A stretch of 64,000 nt of DNA, taken from contig NC_063259.1 in assembly GCF_019578655.1 (NCBI RefSeq), positions 9,164,001 through 9,228,000 of the forward strand, given 5' to 3'. The position numbers were made by a program, and so were the translations under genes. Position 1 is the first letter of the stretch. The number at the start of each line of letters is the position of its first letter. The notes beneath the pieces are model-generated. The model worked only from the letters and a program-made list of their open reading frames with translations, was not told the origin of the DNA and did no database searches. The stretch comes from Ricinus communis (lineage: Eukaryota > Streptophyta > Magnoliopsida > Malpighiales > Euphorbiaceae). Positions 29,311 through 42,200 of this stretch are shown here, one piece after another.

Positions 29311-31516
29311 CCCGTAGGTAGGGTGTATTTATCAATATTAGAAAATAACCCCGTAATAGGGGTACATCTTTCAACATGAGAGAGCTACCCCAAAAAAGTG
29401 GTATATTTTCCAATATGAGAAAGAAACCCCGTAAGAGGGGTATATTTGTCAAAATTTGAAAACAACCCCGTAAGAGGGGTATATCTTTCAACATGAGAAA
29501 ACAACATCAAGAGTGTGGTATATTTTTCAATTAGAGAAAACAACCCCGTAAGAGGGGTATATTTATCAGTATTAGAAACAAACCCCGTAAGAGGGGTATA
29601 TCTTTCAACATGAGAAAATAACCCCAAAAAACTGGTATATTTGTCAACATGAGAAAACAACCCCCTAAGAGGCGTATATTTGTCAATATTAGAAAACAAC
29701 CCCGTAAGAGGGGTATATCTTTCAACAAGAGAAAACAACCCCAAAAAAATAATATGTTTGTCAATATGAGAAAACAACTACGTAAGAGGGGTTTATTTGT
29801 GAAAATTAAAAAACCACCCCGTAAGAGGGGTATTTCTTTTGACTTGAGAAACCAACCCCAAAAAAGTTGTAAATTTATCCATATTAGAAAACAACCCCGT
29901 AAGAGGGGTATATCTTTCAACATGAGAAAGCAACCCCAAAAAAGTGGTATATTTTTCAAAATGAGAAAGCAATCCAGTAAGAAGGGTATAGTTGTCAAAA
30001 TTAGAAAACAACCCCGTATGTGGGGTATATCTTTCAACAAGAGAAAACAACCCTAAAAAAGCGGTATATTTTTTAATAAGAGAAAACAACCCCGTAAGAG
30101 GGGTATATTTGTCAATATTAGAAAACAACCCCGTAAGAGAGGTATGTTTGTCAATATTAGGAAACAACCACGTAACAGGAGTATATCTTTCAACATGGGA
30201 AAACAACCCCGTAAGTGGGGTATATTTATCAATATTAGAAAATAACTCCGTAACAGGGGTATATCTTTCAACATGAGAAAACAACCCCAAAAAAGTGGTA
30301 TATTTGTCAATATGAGAAAGCAACCCTGTACGAGGGGTATATTTGTCAAAATTAGAAAACACACCGTAAATGGAGTATATCTTTCGACATGACAAAACAA
30401 CCCCAAAATAGTGGTATTTTTTTATACGAGATAACAACCCCTAAGAGGGGTATATTTGTCAACATTAGAGAGAAACCCCGTAAGAGGGGTATATTTATCA
30501 ATATTAGAAAATAACACCGGAAGAGGGGTATATCTTTCAACATGAGTTAAGAACCAAAAGATAAGGGTATATTTTTCAATATGAGAAAACAACCTCGTAA
30601 GAAGGGTATATCTTTAACATGAGAAAACAACCCAAAAAAAGTGGCATATTTGTCAACGTGAGATAACAACCCCGTAAGAGGGGAATGTTTGTCAAAATTA
30701 GAAAACTACCCCGTAAGAGGGGTATATCTTGCAACATGAGAAAACAACCCCAAAATAGTGGTATATTTGTCAACATGAGAAAACAACCCCGCAAGTGAGG
30801 TATATTTATCAAGATTAGAAAATAGCCCCGTAATAGGGGTATATCTTTCAACATGAGAAAACTACCCCAAAAAAGTAGTATATTTGTCAATATGAGAAAG
30901 AAACCCCATAAGAGGGGTATATTTGTCAAAAATTAAAAAATAACCCCGTAGGAGGGGTATATGTTTCAACATGAGAAAACAACCTCAAGAAAGTGGTATA
31001 TTTTTTAATACGAGAAAACAACCCCGTAAGAGGGGTATATTTGTCAATATTATAAAATAACCCCGTAAGAGGGGTATGTTTGTCAATATTAGGTAACAAC
31101 CACGTAAGAGGAGTATATGTTTCAACATGGGAAAATAACCCCGTAAGTGGGGTATATTTATCAATATTAGAAAATAACTCCGTAACAGGGGTATATCTTT
31201 CAACGTGAGAAAACAATCCCAAAAAAGTGGTATATTTATCAATATGAGAAAGCAACCCTATACGAGGGGTATATTTGTCAAAAGTAGAAAAAGACACCTT
31301 AAATGGAGTATATCTTTCAACATGACAAAACAACCGCAAAATAGTGGTATTTTTTTATACGAGATAACAACCCCTAAGAGGGGTATATTTGTCAACATTA
31401 GAAAACAACCCCGTAAGAGGGGTATATTTTGCCAAGATTATAAAATAACCCCAGAAGAGGGGTATATCTTTCAACATGAGTTAAGAACCCCAAAATAAGG
31501 GTATATTTGTCAATAT

Positions 31517-34004
31517 GAGAAAACAACCCCGTAAGAAGGGTATATCTTTCAACATGAGAAAACAATCCAAAAAAAGTGGGATATTTGTCAACGTGAGACA
31601 ACAACCCCGTAAGAGGGGTATGTTTGTCAAAATTAGAAAACAACCCCATAAGAGGGGTATATCTTTCAACATGAGAAAACAACCCTAAAATAGTGGTACA
31701 TTTGTCAACATGAGAAAACAACCCCGCAAGTGGGGTAAATTTATCAATATTAGAAAATAGCCCCGTAACAGGGGTATATCTTTCAACATGAGAAAACTAC
31801 CCTAAAAAAGTAGTATATTTATCAATATGAGAAAGAAACCCCATAAGAGGGGTATATTTGTCAAAAATTAGAAAACAACCCCGTAGGAGGGGTATATCTT
31901 TCAACATGAGAAAACAACCTCAAGAAAGTGGTATATTTTTTAATACGAGAAAATAACCCCGTAAGAGGGGTATATTTGTCTATATTATAAAACAACCCCG
32001 TAAAAGGGTTTCATTTGTTAGTGTTAGAAAACAACGCTGTAAGAGGGGTATATCTTTCAACATGAGAAAACAACGCCAAAAAAGTGGGATATTTGCCAAC
32101 ATAGAAATACAATCCCATAAGAGGAGATATTTGTCAATATGAGAAAACAACCCCGTAAGAAGGGTATATCTTTCAACATGAGAAAACAATCCAAAAAAAG
32201 TGGGATATTTGTCAACGTGAGACAACAACCCCGTAAGAGGGGTATGTTTGTCAAAATTAGAAAACAACCCCATAAGAGGGGTATATCTTTCAACATGAGA
32301 AAACAACCCCAAAATAGTGGTACATTTGTCAACATGAGAAAACAACCCCGCAAGTGGGGTAAATTTATCAATATTAGAAACTAGCCCCGTAACAGGGGTA
32401 TATCTTTCAACATGAGAAAACTACCCCAAAAAAGTAGTATATTTGTCAATATGAGAAAGAAACCCCATAAGAGGGGTATATTTGTCAAAAATTAGAAAAC
32501 AACCCCGTAGGAGGGGTATATCTTTCAACATGAGAAAACAACCTCAAGAAAGTGGTATATTTTTTAATACGAAAAAATAACCCCGTAAGAGGGGTATATT
32601 TGTCTATATTATAAAACAACCCCGTAAAAGGGTTTCATTTGTTAGTGTTAGAAAACAACGCTGTAAGAGGGGTATATCTTTCAACATGAGAAAACAACGC
32701 CAGAAAAGTGGGATATTTGCCAACATAGAAATACAATCCCATAAGAGGAGATATTTGTCAATATTGGAAAACAACCCCGTAAGAAGGGTATATCTTTCAA
32801 CATGAGAAAACAACCCAAAAAAAGTGGCATATTTGTCAATGTGAGACAACAACCCCGTAAGAGGGGTATGTTTGTCAAAATTAGAAAACAACCCCATAAG
32901 AGGGGTATATCTTTCAACATGAGAAAACAACCCCAAAATAGTGGTACATTTGTCAACATGAGAAAACAACCCCGCAAGTGGGGTAAATTTATCAATATTA
33001 GAAAATAGCCCCGTAACAGGGGTATATCTTTCAACATGAGAAAACTACCCAAAAAAGTAGTATATTTGTCAATATGAGAAAGAAACCCCATAAGAGGGGT
33101 ATATTTGTCAAAAATTAGAAAACAACCCCGTAGGAGGGGTATATCTTTCAACATGAGAAAACAACCTCAAGAAAGTGGTATATTTTTTAATACGAGAAAA
33201 TAACCCCGTAAGAGGGGTATATTTGTCTATATTATAAAACAACCCCGTAAAAGGGTTTCATTTGTTAGTGTTAGAAAACAACGCTGTAAGAGGGGTATAT
33301 CTTTCAACATGAGAAAACAACGCCAGAAAAGTGGGATATTTGCCAACATAGAAGTACAATCCCATAAGAGGAGATATTTGTCAATATTGGAAAACAACCC
33401 CGTAAGAAGGGTATATCTTTCAACATGAGAAAACAACCCAAAAAAAGTGGCATATTTGTCAATGTGAGACAACAACCCCGTAAGAGGGGTATGTTTGTCA
33501 AAATTAGAAAACAACCCCATAAGAGGGGTATATCTTTCAACATGAGAAAACAACCCCAAAATAGTGGTACATTTGTCAACATGAGAAAACAACCCCGCAA
33601 GTGGGGTAAATTTATCAATATTAGAAAATAGCCCCGTAACAGGGGTATATCTTTCAACATGAGAAAACTACCCCAAAAAAGTAGTATATTTGTCAATATG
33701 AGAAAGAAACAACATAAGAGGGGTATATTTGTCAAAAATTAGAAAACAACCCCGTAGGAGGGGTATATCTTTCAACATGAGAAAACAACCGCAAGAAAGT
33801 GGTATATTTTTTAATACGAGAAAATAACCCCGTAAGAGGGGTATATTTGTCTATATTATAAAACAACCCCGTAAAAGGGTTTATTTGTCAATATTAGAAT
33901 ACAACTGTAAGAGGGTATATCTTTCAACATGAGAAACAACTTTAAAAGTGGAATATTTGCCAACATAGAAATACAATCCCATAAGAGGAGATATTTGTCA
34001 ATAT
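31517..34004 (+). repeat. 16-monomer higher-order repeat, 624 bp, four tandem copies
   Basis: Copies start at about 31517, 32141, 32765 and 33388, with spacings of 624, 624 and 623 bases; the fourth ends near 34004. 624 is exactly 16 x 39. All copies share private variants in the same order, for example a GTCTATATTATAAAAC tail, a TTTGTTAGTGTTAG tail, a CCAACATAGAAATACAATCC monomer and an AATAGCCCCGTAAC core. Differences between copies are few, so this is the youngest-looking amplification in the window. The last part of copy four (33880-33960) is eroded by small deletions. Confidence 0.92.
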
Positions 34005-37000
34005 TGGAAAACAACCCCGTAAGAGGGGTATAACTTTCAACATGAGAAAACAACCCCAAAAAAGTGGAATATTTGTTAATAAAAGAAAATAACCCCGTAA
34101 GAGGGGTATATTTGTCAAAATTAGAAAACAATCCCGTAAGAGGGGTATATATTTCAACATGATAAAACAACCAAAAAAGTGGTAAATTTTTTAATACGAG
34201 AAAACAACCCTGTAAGAGGGGTATATCTTTCAACCTGAGAAATCAACCCTTAAAAAGTGGTAAATTTTTTAATACGAGAAAACAACCCTGTAAGAGGGGT
34301 ATATCTTTCAACCTGAGAAATCAACCCTTAAAAAGTGGTAAATTTTTAATACGAGAAAACAACCCCGTAAGAGGGGTATATCTTTCAATATGAGAAAACA
34401 ACCCAAAAAAGAGGTATATTTGTCAATAAAAGAAAACAACCCTGTAAGAGGGGTATATATTTCACCATGAGAAAACAACCAAAAAAGTGGTATATATTTA
34501 TCAAGATGAGAAAACAACCCCGTAACAGGAGTATATTTGTCAAAATTAGAAAACAACCCTATAAGAGGGGTATATCTTTCAACATGAGAGAACAACCCCA
34601 AAAAAGTTATCTATATTTTAATACAAGAAAACAATCCCGTAAGAGGGGTATATCTTTCAACCTGAGAAATCAACCCTTAAAAAGTGGTAAATTTTTTAAT
34701 ATGGGAAAACAACCCTGTAAGAGGGGTATATCTTTCAACCTGAAAAATCAACCCTTAAAAAGTGGTAAATTTTTTAATACGAGAAAACAACCCCGTAAGA
34801 GGGGTATATCTTTCAACATGAGAAAACAACGCTAGAAAAGTGGGATATTGGTCAACATAGGAAAACAGTCCCGTAAGAGGGGATATTTGTCAATATTAGA
34901 AAACAACAACGTAAGAGGGGTATATCTTTCAACATGAGAAAACAACCCCAAAAAAGTGGCATATTTGTCAATATGAGAAAAGAACCCTGTAAGAGGGGTA
35001 TATTTGTCCATATTAGATAACCACCCTGTAAGAGGGGTATATCTTTCAACATGAGAAAGCAACCCCAAAAAAGTGGTATTTTTGTCAATATGAGAAAGCA
35101 ACTCCGTAAGAGGGGTATATTTGTCAAAATTAGAAAATAACCCCGTAAGTGGAGTATATCTTTCAACAAGAGAAAACAACCCCAAAAAAGTGGTATATTT
35201 TTTAATACGAGAAAACAACCCCGCAAGAGGGGTATGTTTGTCAGTATTAGAAAACAACGCTTTAAGAGGGGTATATGTTTCAACATGAGAAAATAACCCT
35301 AAAATAGTGGTATATTTTTCAACATGAGAGAACAACCCCGTAAGTGGGGTATATTTATCAATATTAGAAAATAACCTCGTAACAGGGGTATATCTTTCAA
35401 TATGAGAAAACTACCTAAAAAAAATGGTTTATTTGTCAATATGAGAAAGAAACCCCGTAAGAGGAGTATATTTGTCAAAATTAGAAAACAACCCCGTAAG
35501 AGTTGTATATCTTTCAACATGAGAAAACAACCTCAAGAAAGTGGTATATTTGTTAATACGAGAAAACAACCCCGTAAGAGGGGTATATTTGTCAATATTA
35601 GAAAACAACCCCGTAAGAGGGTTATGTTTGTCAGTATAATAAAACAACGCTGTAAGAGGGGTATATCTTTCAACATGAGAAAACAACGCCAGAAAAGTGG
35701 GATATTTGCCAACATAGGAATACAATCCCGTAAGAGGAGATATTTGTCAATATTGGAAAACAACTCCGTAAGAGGGGTATATCTTTCAACATGAGAAAAC
35801 AACCCCAAAAAAGAGGTATATTGTTTAATACGTGAAAATAACCCCGTAAGAGGGGGATATTTGTCAATATTAGAAAACAACCCTGGAAGAGGGGTATATC
35901 TTTCAACATGAGTTAAGAACCCCAATATAGTGGTATATTTGTCAATATGAGAAAATAACCCCGTAAGAAGGGTATATCTTTCAACATGAGAAAACAACCC
36001 CAAAAAAGTGGTTTATTTTTTAATACGAGAAAACAACCCCGTAAGAGGGGTATATTTGTTTATATTATAAAACAACCCCGTAAAAGGGTTTTGTTTGTGA
36101 GTGTTAGAAAACAACGCTGTAAGAGGGGTATATCTTTCAACATGAGAAAACAACGCCAGAAAAGTGGGATATTTGCCAACATAGGAATACAATCCCGTAA
36201 GAGGAGATATTTATCAATATTGGAAAACAACCCCATAAGAGGGGTATATCTTTCAACATGAGAAAACAACCCCAAAAAAGTGGTATATATTTTAATACGA
36301 GAAAATAACCCCATAAGAGGGGGATATTTGTCAATATTAGAAAACAACCCCGGAAGAGGGATATATCTTTCAACATGAGTTAAGAACCCTAATGTAGTGG
36401 TATATTTGTCAATATGAGAAAACAACCCCGTAAGAAGGGTATATCTTTCAACATGAGAAAACAATACCAAAAAAGTGGCATATTTGTCAACATGAGACAA
36501 CAACCCCGTAAGAGGGGTATGTTTGTCAGTATTAGAAAACAACGCTTTAAGAGGGGTATATCTTTCAACATGGGAAAACAACCCCAAAAAAGTGGTTTAT
36601 TTTTTAATACGAGAAAACAACCCCCGTAAGAGGGGTGTATCTTTCAACATGAGCTAACAACCCCATAAAAGTGATATATTTGTCAATATGAAAAAACAAC
36701 CCAGTAAGCGGGGTATATCTTTCAACACGAGAAAACAACCCCAAAAAAGTGGTATATTTTTTAATACGAGAAAACAACCCCGTAAGAGGGATATATTTGT
36801 CAATATTAGAAAACAACCCGATGAGAGGGGTATAATTTTCAACATCTGAAATAACACCAAAAAAGTGGTATATTTGTGAATACGAGAAAACAACCATGTA
36901 AGAGGGGTATATTTGTCGATATCAGAAAACAATCCTGTAAGAGGGGTATGTCTTTCAACATGAGAAAACAATTGCAAAAAAGTGGATATCTTTGTCAATA

Positions 37001-39299
37001 TGAGGAAACAACCCCGTGAGAGGGTTATATTTATCAATATTAGAAAACAACCGCCTAAGACCGTGTATATGTTTCAACATAAGAAAACAACGGTAAAAAA
37101 GTGGTATATTTATCAATATGAGAAAAAAACCTCGTAAGAGGTGTATATATTTCAACATGAACAAACAACCCCAAAAAAGTGGTATATTTGTCAATATGAG
37201 AAAACGACCCCGTAAGAAGAGTATATTTGTCAATATCAGAAAACAACCCCATAAGAGGGGTATATCTTTCAATATCAAAAAACAACCCCGTAAGAGGGGT
37301 GTATCTTTCAACATGAGCTAACAACCCCAAAAAAGTGATATATTTGTCAATATGAAAAAATAACCCAGTAAGAGGGGTATACCTTTCAACACGAGAAACC
37401 AACCCCAAAAAAGTGGTATATTTTTTAATACGAGAAAACAACCCCGTAAGAGGGATATATTTGTCAATATTAGAAAATAACACTATAAGAGGGGTATAAT
37501 TTTCAACATCTGAAATAACACCAAAAAAGTGGTATATTTGTGAATACAAGAAAACAACCCCGTAAGAGGGGTATATTTGTCGATATCAGAAAATAATCCT
37601 GTAAGAGGGGTATGTCTTTCAGCATGAGAAAACAACCCCAAAAGAGGGGTATATTTGTCAACATGAGAAAACAACCCCGTGAGAGGGGTATATTTATCAA
37701 TATTAGAAAACAACGCCGTAAGAGGGGTGTATCTTTCAACATGAGTTAACAACCCAAAAAATGTGGTCTATTTGTCAATATGCGAAAACAACCCCGTAAG
37801 AAGGGCCTATCTGTCAACATGAGAAAACAATCCCAAAAAAGTGGTATATTTGTCAATATGAGGGAACAACCCTGTCAGAGGGGTATATTTGTTAATATTA
37901 GAAAACATACGCGTTATAAGGTGTAAATCTTTCAACATAAGAAAACAACCCCAAAAAAGTGGTATATTTAACAATATGAGAAAACAACCCCGTAAGAGTG
38001 TTATATTTATCAATATTAGAAAACAACCCTGTAAGAGGGGAATATCTTTCAACATGAGAAAACAACCCAAAAAAGTGGTACATTTGTCAATCTAAGAAAA
38101 CAACTCCGTAAGAGGGTTATGTTTATCAATATTAAAAAACAACCCCGTAAGAGGGGTATATTTGTCAATATTTTAAAATACCCCCGTAAGAGGATACATC
38201 TTTCAACATGAGAAAACAACCCAAAAAAGTGATGTATTTATCAATAACAAAAGACAACCCCGTAAGAGGGGTACATCTTTCAAAATGTGAAAACAAGTCC
38301 AAGAAAGTGGTATATTTTTTAATACGAGAAAACAACCCCGTAAGAGGGGTATATTTGTCAATATTAGAAAACAACCCTAGAAGAAGGCTATATCTTTCAA
38401 CATTAGAAAACAGCCCCTAAAAAATGATATATTTGTCAATATGAGAAAACAACCCCGTAAGAGGGGTATATTTGTCAGTATTAGAAAACAACCCCGTAAG
38501 AGGGGTATGTCTATAAACATGAGAAAACAACCCTAAAAAAGTGGCATATTTCTTAATACGAGAAAACAACCCCGTAAGAGGGGTATATCTGTCAATAATA
38601 GAAAACAACCGCCTAAGACCGTGTATATGTTTCAACATAAGAAAACAACGCTAAAAAAGTGGTATATTTGTCAATATGAGAAAAAAACCTCGTAAGAGGG
38701 GTATATTTGTCAATATTAGAAAACATCCCCGTAAGAAAACAACCCCGTAAGAGGGGTATGTTTCTCAATATTTGAAAACAACCCCGTTAGAGGGGTATAT
38801 CTTTCAACATGAGTAAAGAACCCCAAAAAAGTGGTATATTTTTTAATACGAGAAAACAACCCCGTAAGAGGGGTATATTTGTCAATATTAGAAAACAACC
38901 CTAGAAGAGGGGTATAACTTTCAACATTAGAAAACAGCCCCTAAAAACTGGTATATTTGTCAATATGAGAAAACAACCCCTTAAGAGGGGTATATTTGTC
39001 AATATTAGAAAACAACCCCGTAAGAGGGGTATGTCTATAAACATGAGAAAACAACCCCAAAAAAGTGGCATATTTTTTAATACGAGAAAACAACCCCGTA
39101 AGAGGGGTATATCTGTCAATAATAGAAAACAATCGCCTAAGATCGTGTATATGTTTCAACATAAGAAAACAACGCTAAAAAAGTGGTATATTTGTCAATA
39201 TGAGAAAGAAACCTCGTAAGAGATGTATATATTTAACCATGACAAAACAACCCTAAAAAAGTGGTATATTTGTCAATATGAGAAAACGACCCCGTAAGA

Positions 39300-42200
39300 T
39301 AAGAGGTGTATATGTTTCCAAATGAGAAAACAAACCCATAAAAGGGGTATATTTTTTAATTTGAGAAAACAACCCCGTAAGAGGGGTATATTTGTCAATA
39401 TTGGCAAACAACACCGTAAGAGGGGTATATTTGTCAATATTAGAAAACAACACCGTAAGAATGGTATATTTGTCAAGATTAGAAAACTACACCGTAATAG
39501 AGGTATATTTGTCAATGTAAGAAAACAACCCCGTAAGAAGGGTACATTTGTCAATATAAGAAAACAACCCCGTAAGAGGGGTATATTTATCAATATTAGA
39601 AAACAACCCCATAAGAGGGGTATATTTGTCAATATAAGGAAACAACCCCGTAAGAGGGGTATATTTATCAATATGAGAAAACAACCCGTAAGAGAGGTAT
39701 TTTTGTCAATATTAGAAGGGAAACCGTGTTAGTGGGGTATATTTGTCAATATTAGCATACAACCCCGTAAAAGGGGTATGTTTGTCAATATTAGAAACGA
39801 ACCCCGTAAGAGGGGTGTACTTGTCAATATGAGAAAACAACACCAGAAGAGGGGTATATTTGTCAATATTAGAAAGGAGACCCTGTAAGTGAGGTATATT
39901 TGTCAATATTAGAAAACAACCCCGTAAGAGAGGTATACTTGTCAATATGAAAAAACTACCCCGCAAGAGGTGTATATTTGTCAATAATAGAAAGCAACCA
40001 CGTAAGAGCGGTATATCATTAAAAAAGAGAAAGCAACCGAGAAAAATTGGTATATCTTTTAATATGAGAAAACAGCCCTGTAAGAGGGGTATATTTGTCA
40101 ATATTAGAAAATAACCCCGTATGAGGCGTATATTTGTCAATATTAGGAAACAACCCTGTAAGAGGGGTATATTTATCAATATCAGGAAACAACCCCGTAA
40201 CAATGGTATATCATTAAAATGAGAAAGCAACCCAGAAAAAGTGGTATATCTTTCAATATGATAAAATTACCATGTAAGAGGGGGTATATTTGTCAATATG
40301 AGAAAACAACCCCGTAAGAGGGGTATATTTGTCAATATTAGAAAACAACTCCGTAAGAGGGGTATATTTGTCAATATGAGAAAACAACTCCGTAAGAGGG
40401 GTATGTTTGTCAATATGAGAAAATAACCCTGTAAGAGGGGCATATTTGTCAATATAAGTAAACAACCCTGTAAGAGCGGTACATCTTTCAAACGAGAAAG
40501 CAACCCAAAAAATGTGGTACATTTATCAATATGAGAAAACAACCCTGTAAGAGGGGTATATTTGTCAGTACTAGAAAACAACCTCGTAAGAGGGGTATAT
40601 TTGTCAATATTAGAAAACAACCTCGTAAGAGGGGTATATCATTAAAAATGAGAACGCAACCCAGAAAAGGTGGTATATCTTTTAATATGAGAAAACAACC
40701 CTGTAAGAGGGGTATATTTGTCAATATGAGAAAACAACCCCGTAAGAGGGGTATATTTGTCAGTATTAGAGAACAACCCCGTAAGAGGGGTATATTTGAA
40801 AATATAAGAGAACAACCCCATTACAGAGGTATATTTGTAAATATTAGACCACAACCCCGTAAGAGAGGTATATTTGTCAATATAAGAAAACAACCCCGTA
40901 AAAGGGGTATATTTGTCGATAGGAGCAAACAACCCCGTAAGAGGGGTATATTTGTCAATATAAGAGAACAACCTTGTAAGAGCGGTATATCTTTCAAAAT
41001 AAGAAAGTAACCCCAAAAAAGTGGTATGTTTTTTAATACTAGAAAACAAGCCCGTAAGAGGGGTATATTTGTCAGTATTAGAAAACAACCGTGTAAGAGT
41101 GGTATATCTTTCAAAATGAGAAAGCAACCCCAAAAAAGTGGTATATTTTTTAATACTAGAAAACAACCCCGTAAGAGGTGTATATTTGTAAATATTAGAA
41201 AACAACCCCGTAAGAGGGGTACATCTTTCAAAATGAGAGAAAACCCCTAGAAAAGTGATATATATTTTAATATGAGAAAACAACCCCTTAAGAGGGGTAT
41301 ATTTGTCAACATAAGAAAATAACCCCATAAGAGGGGTATATTTGTCAACATTAGAAAATAACCCCGTAAGAGAGGTATATTTGGCATTATTAGAAAACAG
41401 CGCTGTAAGAGTGGTATATCTGTCAATATTAGAAAACAATCCCATATGAGGGGTATATCTTTCAAAATGAGTAAACATACCCAAAAAAGTGGTATATTTT
41501 ATAATATGAGAAAATAACCATGTAAGAGGGGTATATTTGTCAGTATAAGAAAACAACCCCGTAAGAGGGGTATATTAGACAATATGAGAAAACACCCCGT
41601 AAGAGGGGTATATTTGTCAATATAAGAAAACAACCCCGTAAGAGGGGTATATCTTTTAAAATGAGAAAACAACCCCGTAAGAGGGGTATATCTTTCAAAA
41701 TGAGAAAACAACCCCGTAAGAGGGGTATATCTTTCAAAATGAGAAAACAAACCCAAAAAAGTGATATATTTTATAATATGAGAAAACAACCCCGTAAGAG
41801 GGGTATATTTGTCAATATTAGAAAACAACACCATAAGAGGGGTATATTTGTCAATATGAGGAAACAACCCCGTAAGAGGGGTATATTTTTCAAAATAAGA
41901 AAACAACCCCATAAGAGGAGTATATTTGTCAATATTAGATAACAACACCGTAAGAGGTGTATATCTTTCAAAATGAGAAAACAAACCCATAAAAGGGGTA
42001 TATTTTAATTTGAGAAAACAACCCCGTAAGAGGGGTATATTTGTCAATATTAGCAAACAACACCGTAAGAGGGGTATATTTCTCAATATTAGAAAACAAC
42101 CCCGTAAGAATGGTATATTTGTCAATATTAGAAAACTACACCGTAATAGGGGTATATTTGTCAATGTAAGAAAACAACCCCGTAAGAAGGGTGCATTTGT

